Positions 57,254 through 64,000 of a DNA stretch of 64,000 nucleotides are shown here, piece by piece; the first letter of the stretch is position 1; each line of letters begins with the position of its first letter. The DNA comes from Microbacterium sp. 70-16 (GTDB taxonomy: Bacteria; Actinomycetota; Actinomycetes; Actinomycetales; Microbacteriaceae): positions 173,402 to 237,401 of the forward strand of contig NZ_MKTQ01000029.1 of assembly GCF_001898315.1 (NCBI RefSeq), given 5' to 3'. Both the position numbers and the translations under genes were made by a program. The notes below the pieces were generated by a model. It had not been told where the DNA came from and ran no database searches. It saw only the letters and a program-made list of their open reading frames with translations.

Positions 57254-57320
57254 TTCGGTCCCTTCGCCGCGCGGAGTGCGTCCGATCCCATCCTGACACG
57301 AACGCGCCCGCGGATACAGG

Positions 57321-57359
57321 AAAGCGCCCCTGCGGAGTGTTCCGCGAGGGGCGCTTTTT
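57321..57359. terminator. Bidirectional terminator
   Basis: AAAGCGCCCC-TGCGGAGTGTTCCGCGA-GGGGCGCTTTTT. Confidence 0.85.
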
Positions 57360-57386
57360 CCTGCCTGATCAGGCCTGGAGCCTGCG

Positions 57387-57468
57387 TGGCGAGTGAGGGA
57401 TTCGAACCCCCGAAGTCGAAGACGGCTGATTTACAGTCAGATCCCTTTGGCCGCTTGGGTAACTCGCC
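57387..57468 (-). tRNA. tRNA-Tyr (GTA)
   Basis: GGCGAGTTACCCAAGCGGCCAAAGGGATCTGACTGTAAATCAGCCGTCTTCGACTTCGGGGGTTCGAATCCCTCACTCGCCA; long variable arm, anticodon GTA. Confidence 0.96.
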
Positions 57469-57570
57469 AGGTGCGCACCCGCCCAGCTTTTCCAGTCGAC
57501 CGGAGGCGCGATTGTCTATCTTACCTGTACCGATGGGATGCCAAAAACCACGGCATCCCCTCGGTTCGAA

Positions 57571-58050
57571 TCACGCCAGGACGCGCTCCACGAACGCCTC
57601 GACGCGGGCGCGGGTTCCGTCGATGCGGCGGTCGACGCTCGTGCGCACTTCGCTCGGTGCGAGCGGCGGCGCCAGGCGGACGTTCTCGTGGCATCCGAGG
57701 TCGGCGCAGGCATAGGTCCCGACGCTGTCGCCGCGCTCCCCCGCGTCGCCGGCGCGGCGGGCGGTGAACAGCACGACCTGATTGCCCGGCTGCATCGTGT
57801 GGCACAGATTGCACAGCGCGGCGCGCGAGCGCCCGCCGGATGCCGCGCGCAGCACGATCCCGGTCGGGTCGCCGTCGCGCTCGACAACGAGGTAGCCCCG
57901 CCCGCGGTTGTCGGGGTCGGGCCAGGCGAGGAAGTCGAGGTGGTCCCAGTCGGCGAGCACGAACGACAGCGGCACGGCCAGCCGTTCGCGCTCTTCGGGC
58001 GACGCATTCACGAGCGCCGCGCGGACCTGGTCTTCGGTCAGCGGGAGCAT
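57571..58050 (-). CDS. FBP-domain (fibronectin-binding-like, treble-clef Zn) protein
   Basis: ALCNLCHTMQPGNQVVLFTARRAGDAGERGDSVGTYACADLGCHENVR with paired Cys motifs. Confidence 0.75.
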   Translation of the reverse strand: MLPLTEDQVRAALVNASPEERERLAVPLSFVLADWDHLDFLAWPDPDNRGRGYLVVERDGDPTGIVLRAASGGRSRAALCNLCHTMQPGNQVVLFTARRAGDAGERGDSVGTYACADLGCHENVRLAPPLAPSEVRTSVDRRIDGTRARVEAFVERVLA

Positions 58051-58080
58051 CCGTCCAGTCTATGAGCGGCGGCCACACCG

Positions 58081-58198
58081 TCGGGCCGCGGGCGCGTCGC
58101 CGCAATGACTCAGGAGATCTACGCCGTCTTGGCCGGCAAACGCCCGAATCACGCTCGAATGAGCCGGGCGTTCCTGAGTTATTGCGGGCGGCGGTTCG
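58081..58198. repeat. 118-bp palindromic repeat, copy 1
   Basis: Outer arms cgcaatgactcagga / tcctgagttattgcg; inner arms aacgcccg / cgggcgtt. Confidence 0.88.
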
Positions 58199-58275
58199 GA
58201 CCGGGCCCGAGAGACGCCTCCGATGACCGGTGGAGGATTTGAGCGGTCTCTCGCGAGGACGCTAGCTTGCACCGT

Positions 58276-58743
58276 ATGAAGGTCCCGTCCAAGCTCGCCG
58301 CTGTCGCCCTCGCCGCCGCTCTCGCACTCGGCTTCGCCGCCTGCTCGCCCGTTGTCGACGCGGCTGCGCCCGCTCCGACGAGCGACGTCGTCGTCGCGAC
58401 CCATGCACCGACCCCGGCCGCTGCCAGCGGTGAGCCGACGCATTCGCCCGAGTCGACAACTGAGGTTGCCACGGCTGCGGGCCAGGTCTACTTCAATGGG
58501 GTTGCGGGAGGTTGCGGTGCCGATGGTTACGCCGTTGACTCTGGCCCTGCGCCGATGGCAAACGACACCGTAGAGACGGATGCCGAGGGCAGGCCGATCG
58601 CTTACGTTGTCGCCGAGGGTGACGCTCCGCAGGCGATTCAGGAACGCATCTGCTTGACGAACCTGTTGGAGCGCAACGGCCTCAACGGGTACATCCAGCC
58701 TGGCGATCGCCTCACGATCGACCCGACGGTGCCGATCCCGTAG
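58276..58743 (+). CDS. Small predicted lipoprotein with LysM-like C-terminus
   Basis: Signal peptide and lipobox LGFAACS; C-terminus AYVVAEGDAPQAIQERICLTNLLERNGLNGYIQPGDRLTID. Confidence 0.75.
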   Translation: MKVPSKLAAVALAAALALGFAACSPVVDAAAPAPTSDVVVATHAPTPAAASGEPTHSPESTTEVATAAGQVYFNGVAGGCGADGYAVDSGPAPMANDTVETDAEGRPIAYVVAEGDAPQAIQERICLTNLLERNGLNGYIQPGDRLTIDPTVPIP

Positions 58744-58789
58744 CCGAATCGCGCCGCATCACAAAGGCCCTGTCTCCCGCACTCCTGAG

Positions 58790-58907
58790 TCGGGCCGCGG
58801 ACACGTCGCCGCAATAGCTCAGGAGATCCACGTCGTCTTGGCCGGCAAACGCCCGAATCAGGCGCGATTGAGCCGGGCGTTCCTGAGCTATTGCGGGCGG
58901 CGGTTCG
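58790..58907. repeat. 118-bp palindromic repeat, copy 2
   Basis: Same length as copy 1, 10 differences by hand; outer arms cgcaatagctcagga / tcctgagctattgcg perfectly complementary. Confidence 0.88.
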
Positions 58908-58934
58908 CAAGGCCGGGCGGGCTAGACTCACGGC

Positions 58935-59423
58935 ATGGCTGACAGCTCTTTCGACATCGTCTCCAAGATCGACCGACAGGAGGCGGACAACGCCCTCAAC
59001 CAGGCACGCAAAGAGGTCGAGCAGCGCTACGACTTCAAGGGCACGGATGCCTCGATCGAGTGGTCCGGCGAGGCGATCCTCATCAAGGCGAACAGCGACG
59101 AGCGCGCGAAGGCGATCCTCGACGTGTTCCAGTCGAAGCTGATCAAGCGCGGCATCTCCCTGAAGTCGCTCGAGTCGGGTGACCCGCAGCCCTCCGGCAA
59201 GGAGTACCGCATCACGTCGACCCTCAAGGAGGGCATCTCCTCCGAAAATGCGAAGAAGATCGGCAAGATCATCCGCGACGAGGGCCCCAAGTCGGTCAAG
59301 AGCCAGATCCAGAGCGACGAGCTGCGCGTGCAGTCGAAGTCGCGTGACGACCTGCAGGAAGTTCAGCGCCTGTTGAAGGCCGCCGACCTCGACGTCGACC
59401 TGCAGTTCGTCAACTACCGCTAA
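58935..59423 (+). CDS. yajQ: YajQ-family nucleotide-binding protein
   Basis: [79 protein letters not shown]...DLQFVNYR. Confidence 0.96.
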   Translation: MADSSFDIVSKIDRQEADNALNQARKEVEQRYDFKGTDASIEWSGEAILIKANSDERAKAILDVFQSKLIKRGISLKSLESGDPQPSGKEYRITSTLKEGISSENAKKIGKIIRDEGPKSVKSQIQSDELRVQSKSRDDLQEVQRLLKAADLDVDLQFVNYR

Positions 59424-60547
59424 GGCACCGTGCTGACCTGGGGTTTTCCACCCTCAGTCCGCAACGAGTCCGCAGAATCTGCCACGACGAGCATGAAGGC
59501 AGCTGTTGCAGAACGCGTGCGATCTTCGGCAGATGGCCATAAATGGCTGTAGACGTTGAGAGTGATCGACGGCTGCGCATGGCCGAGCGCACGCTGAACA
59601 GTGACGACGTCACAACCGGATGCGATCAGGTTTGATGCGAAGGTGTGGCGCAAGGCGTGCAGCGTGAATTCGTCTGACAGACCTGCCTCCGAACGAATGC
59701 GGCGCCACTCTGCGCTCGCATTGTTGCGATTCCACAGTCGACCCAGCTCTGTGCGGAACATCTGCTCGTCCAACTCCTCGAGCTGCATCCGAGCAACGTG
59801 CGCAGCCAACGAGGACGTGAGCTCTGCCGGAACAAAGACCGTGCGCTCGCTTCCGTACTTCGGCGCCACCAGGTGCGCCGACTTGTGCGTGGCGCCCTGG
59901 ACCTGACGCGCGATCGACATCGAGCGCCCCAGGAAGTTGACGTCACCGAGCTGGAGGCCCGCGGCCTCGCCGAGACGGAGACCCGCGTACAGGCAGACTT
60001 CGACGAAGACGCGGAAGTCCCCGGCGACCGCCATGACACTTCTGATTTGGTCGATGGTGAGTATGCGCATCGAGGACTCGGCTCGGCGAAGCCGCGGCGG
60101 CTTCACACCGACCGCTGGGCTGGTCGGCACAAGCCGATCGGCGACGGCTGCGCGGAAGGCCATTTGCACATAGTTGAGTCGAGTGCGGATCGTGGACGGC
60201 GCCAATCCTCGCTTGGACTCGCCAGACACCCACTCTTGTACCTGAGAGGCCTTGACCGAGGACAGTGCAGCTTGCATCCACGGCACCGATTGCACGGCGG
60301 TTCTGGCTGCCTCGTGCGTACCAGAAGCCCACGCCTGACGCCCCATCCATGCGTCGGTCCATTCCGCCCACGTGACCTTCCCTGCGCGAGGATCCACGTA
60401 TTGGCCGGTCACGACGGCGGTCGCCACTTCGTCGAGCCAGCGCTGGGCATCCCGCTTCAGCTTGAAGTGACGAGAGTGCTCTCTGCCCCCATCGTCGCGG
60501 TAGCGAGCGCGCCAGACGCCGTCAACTCTCTGCTTGATCGATGCCAT
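59420..60547 (-). CDS. int: Tyrosine site-specific integrase
   Basis: Catalytic motifs [63 protein letters not shown]-like N-terminal domain. Confidence 0.95.
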   Translation of the reverse strand: MASIKQRVDGVWRARYRDDGGREHSRHFKLKRDAQRWLDEVATAVVTGQYVDPRAGKVTWAEWTDAWMGRQAWASGTHEAARTAVQSVPWMQAALSSVKASQVQEWVSGESKRGLAPSTIRTRLNYVQMAFRAAVADRLVPTSPAVGVKPPRLRRAESSMRILTIDQIRSVMAVAGDFRVFVEVCLYAGLRLGEAAGLQLGDVNFLGRSMSIARQVQGATHKSAHLVAPKYGSERTVFVPAELTSSLAAHVARMQLEELDEQMFRTELGRLWNRNNASAEWRRIRSEAGLSDEFTLHALRHTFASNLIASGCDVVTVQRALGHAQPSITLNVYSHLWPSAEDRTRSATAAFMLVVADSADSLRTEGGKPQVSTVP

Positions 60548-61121
60548 CTGATTTGCTCCCGATCTTGTAGGAAGGCGTCTGGGCGAGGGTGGTGGTCGCA
60601 TTCTGAATCCGCGTCAAGAACGCGTCTCGAAATTCGCTCCCGCCAGCATTCAGCGAGTTCGTCCATTCGTGGTTCGCTTTCGCTGTACGGGCGTGTTCAT
60701 CCGCGCGGGCGAGTCCTTCCGCTGCCGCGTCGATGGCATTGCGCACAACCTGGGCGAGGGTAATGCCGGCGCGCTCCGACTCGGGGCGATCGTCGACGGC
60801 ACGGGCGAGACGCAGCTGGGCCGAGTAGGACTCATACGCGAGGTCGCGAATGTCCTCGAGCATCTCGGTGAAGTACACGGCTTCAGCGTGAAGGTCCAGC
60901 TCCTCGGGCTGCGCCAACAGGAGGTCGTGGTTGACCCGCAACACGGATCCAAGCGCTTGCGCTTCGGTGAGGCGCAGCGGGCGCTCGCCTTTCTCGACCG
61001 ACCAGACCGTCGCCTGGGACCACTTGAATCCACGATCGCGCATGGCGTCCGCGACATCCTTCTGACTGCGGCTCCCCCGGATTCGCGTCAAGTTCGTGCC
61101 GATCTCTGCATCTGTGGCCAT
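60522..61121 (-). CDS. XRE-type HTH regulator of the element
   Basis: EIGTNLTRIRGSRSQKDVADAMRDRGFKWSQATVWSVEKGERPLRLTEAQALGSVLRV; overlaps integrase start by 26 bp. Confidence 0.82.
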   Translation of the reverse strand: MATDAEIGTNLTRIRGSRSQKDVADAMRDRGFKWSQATVWSVEKGERPLRLTEAQALGSVLRVNHDLLLAQPEELDLHAEAVYFTEMLEDIRDLAYESYSAQLRLARAVDDRPESERAGITLAQVVRNAIDAAAEGLARADEHARTAKANHEWTNSLNAGGSEFRDAFLTRIQNATTTLAQTPSYKIGSKSDGIDQAES

Positions 61122-61213
61122 ACCCAGAGTCTATAACGAATCCCTATTGCACACGACTAGAATTCCTGGTTCACTAGAAATATCAGTTGACTACCACTAG
61201 CGAAGCGGGTGAC

Positions 61214-61399
61214 ATGATGGATCGAATTCTGTTCATTGACGAAGTAGCTGCTCGACTGCGGCGCACACCGGCGCAGTTGCGCTGGATGTTGCACACGGGC
61301 GCCGCGCCGAGATCCGCAATGATCGGCGGGCGTCGTTGCTGGCGCGAGTCCGACGTCGAGACCTTTATCGCTGACGCCTTCGCTGACTCCGACAGCTGA
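61214..61399 (+). CDS. Small MerR/excisionase-like HTH protein
   Basis: MMDRILFIDEVAARLRRTPAQLRWMLHTGAAPRSAMIGGRRCWRESDVETFIADAFADSDS. Confidence 0.75.
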   Translation: MMDRILFIDEVAARLRRTPAQLRWMLHTGAAPRSAMIGGRRCWRESDVETFIADAFADSDS

Positions 61400-61425
61400 G
61401 GCGCACACGCCCGCGCCCTGCGGGA

Positions 61426-64000
61426 CTAGATCGACCGTGACGCGGCGGCACGCTCGCGATTGGCGAACGGAGCCGTCGACGCCCGTGCTCGATCCTTTGC
61501 CGCCCATCGAAGCTCTGCTTCCGCCGCCTGTGCAGCATCTTGCATCGTGAGCTCCACGAGCCCTCTGAGCATCGAATCCGCGACGAGCGAGCGTGCAGCT
61601 GCATGGCTCGGGGCGACAGCGATGGCGAGGTTGTGGATCCGACCCCGCGTGAGTCCGACGTAGAGCCCCGCCGCGTCCACATCTGGTCCGACGATCGAGG
61701 CGTCTGCAGTCTCGCCTGGGCTCCATGCACCGTTGACGCATACGCAAGTTGCAGGTGTTCGACCGCATAGCTGGTGGCGATCCGCGTGCGCTGCCCGCAG
61801 TCGTCTACCGCGGTGAGATCGATGTAGTTCTCGCGTACTTCGGAGACCGTCCATTGAGCCCGATTCTCGACACCAGTCCGCGGATCGTTGCGTCGTGTCT
61901 GCACGGTGTCTCCGATCAGGATTCGACGCTCATCTCGCCCCCACGCGACCTTGCTTGTGTCGAGCTCGCCGGCGTCTATCCGGCGCTGCTGAATTGCTGT
62001 GTTAATGACGTCCGCTTCGGCGTTCGTGCTCGTCACGATCGCGACCCGCTTGCCACGACGATGCCAATCGAAGTACCCGTCAACCATGCGCTGCCGTGCT
62101 GCGTCGTGATCGCCGACCCGCTCGAGATGGCCACGTTGGTGGAGCTTGTCAGCGACTTGGAGAGCATGATCGCGATCTCGTGGGCTCCGGATCTGGAGGG
62201 TAAGGGCGCCGTAGTCCGCATCCCGGAATCGGTGCACGATGTCGAGTTCGACCGATGCGTTCGCGTGCCGGATTGCTGCCCCCATCGCCCCAGCGTGCCC
62301 AACCGGCATCGCCTGCTGGGGGTCGCCGACCATTGCGACTCGGACGCGGAGCTGAATGGCCAGCTCCGCAAGGATGTTCGCTGTTTGGAGGTCCACCATT
62401 CCGGCCTCGTCGACCACGATTTGGTCGCCGGGGCTCAGCACATAGTGGGTTGCTCCCCCGTAGACGTCCTGCGTCGTCGGATCAACGTCGCCGGGCGTGA
62501 GCCGGCTCCACACCACCGCGCCTGTGTCGTCCGAGGCCCAGCGATACCCATGATCGAACAGCAGCGCGTGAATACTTGTCGCCGAGCTTCCTACTTCTCG
62601 CGACGCCACGGAGGCAGCCTTCCGCGTGGGAGCGACCACCAGCATTCGCTGGCCGCGGGATGCTGACGCTTGGAAGGCGACTCGCAGCATGGTCGTCTTC
62701 CCGGCACCGGCAGGCCCGCTCACCGCCACGAGACCGTGGGAGCCCGCGATCGCGCAAGCCGCCGCGATCTGGGACTCGTCGAGGGTCGCTAGATCTGCCT
62801 CGCCTGCGCCGCGTCGAAGTTCCGTGACCAGCAGCGCCCGGCCGGGCGCGGCGAGCGCATCCAGATGGGCCACGAGCCTGATCTTCTGGCGCGCTGTCTC
62901 GGTCGCCATGAGTGCTTTGACGTGCTCTGGTGGCTCCACACCGACCATCAGCAACACGCCGGCACGTGCTCGCGATGTGACTTCGTCGATCAGGTCGTCG
63001 AGTTCAATACGCGAAGCAACGACACCCGCGCCGGCAACAGCTCTCGTTGCTCCCGCACGAAGATCGAACATATTGAAGCGGCCACCAGATGACGTCGACC
63101 GCTCATCCGCGCGCACGATGGCCACGGCCGCCAGATGATCGAGGTCGAGGTCCCGCATCGCGGTCGCGACCACGGGGAGCGGCGACCGGTCGACTAGGAG
63201 GGCAGGATCGATCTGAGCGATCTCGTCACGAACTGTCGCTTCCCACGTCGCCTCATCCACGTACGGCGGTTTGTTGGGTCGCGCTATCGCCCACGCTCGC
63301 CGGTCAATATGCGTAAGGACTTCCGCGTTCGGCAGCAGTCCGTTGTGTGCTGCTGTCCATTCGGCCGACAACTGTGTCCGGTTGGCCTCGATCTGCGCCG
63401 AGCGCCGCGAGAGCGGACGAACGATGGCGGCAAGTTCGGCTATCTCGCCGGCGGCATCAATCGTGTATCCGTGCCGGGCAAGTGCGGCAATCCATGCCGG
63501 GTCGGTCCGCGCGGCAAGCTCACCCTCCGCGTTTATGAGCGTCTGCAACTTCATCGCGACGCGCGAGTCAACGTTCGACCACCTCCCATCGGCGCCGAGA
63601 ACCTTTACGTTCAGCCACAGATGCCGATGGATATGCGGATCGAGAGCTCTCGAGCGGCGGTGCAGAAGCTCCACTACTTCGATCCGGACGAGGTCCTCAC
63701 GAATCAGACCGTTGTGCCCTCGTCGTGCGTTGAGTTTCGTTTGCCAGGTGATGAGCACGCGGTCGCGCAACCGGTCTTGCAGCGCCTCAAACTCGTCTGC
63801 CAGTTCGGGGTGAAGAAGTGCGGCGACGCTGTAGGACTTTGGATGATTGAGGGTGCCATCGAGCACAAAGTCGGCGTCAGCACTCAGATGAGTATTCGCG
63901 CTTCTGAGGGCCGCTGATATTGGGGTTCGGGGCCACCCTGCCGTCGACGCGATCGCGTCGTTGAGGGCCACCGAGTATTGGGGTTCGGGGCCGCTTTCTT
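61426..64000 (-). pseudogene. traA: MobF/TraA-type conjugative relaxase-helicase, partial at right edge and frameshifted near its C-terminus
   Basis: HUH-like DPHIHRHLWLNVKV; helicase motifs SGPAGAGKTTMLRVAF, IVVDEAGMVD, VGDPQQAMPVGHAGAM; conserved VHGAQ-GETADASIVGPDVDAAGLYVGLTRGR split between two frames at about 61711-61718. Confidence 0.85.

Larger units (their letters stand above)
59420..64000. mobile_element. Left end of an integrative conjugative/mobilizable element (continues beyond window)
   Basis: Integrase, XRE regulator, excisionase-like HTH, MobF relaxase; near-absence of the host GGATGCC motif. Confidence 0.82.

Overview
High-GC actinobacterial chromosome segment that looks like Microbacteriaceae (inferred from gene content and composition, not searched). 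It is densely coding. Recognisable blocks: DHA2 MFS exporter with MarR regulator; ArgP/LysE pair; secE-nusG-rplK-rplA with tRNA-Trp; putrescine/GABA catabolic operon with PucR regulator; two-component system next to an ApbE/FMN-binding/ferric-reductase flavin electron-transfer set; RamB-like regulator divergent from malate synthase; glycosyltransferase plus BBE-type oxidase divergent from a LuxR regulator; alpha-xylosidase plus sugar ABC transporter and LacI regulator; murB and MaoC/FAS1-like dehydratases; paired ABC exporters; tRNA-Met, tRNA-Thr, tRNA-Tyr; M23 peptidase; yajQ. From about 59420 to the right edge the sequence changes character: tyrosine integrase, XRE regulator, small excisionase-like HTH protein and a frameshifted MobF-type relaxase. 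This is one end of an integrative conjugative or mobilizable element abutting the 3' end of yajQ. Main unusual signals: (1) a strand-symmetric over-represented heptamer GGATGCC/GGCATCC, dense in the host part and nearly absent from the element; (2) two 118-bp diverged palindromic repeats with compensatory stem changes flanking a small lipoprotein gene; (3) a second two-copy 63-bp palindrome family; (4) a PSTSSG-encoding mini-palindrome inside an amine oxidase gene; (5) many start codons placed 6-8 nt after a TANNNT -10 box, indicating leaderless transcription. All counts are by eye. No defence island or CRISPR array is visible.
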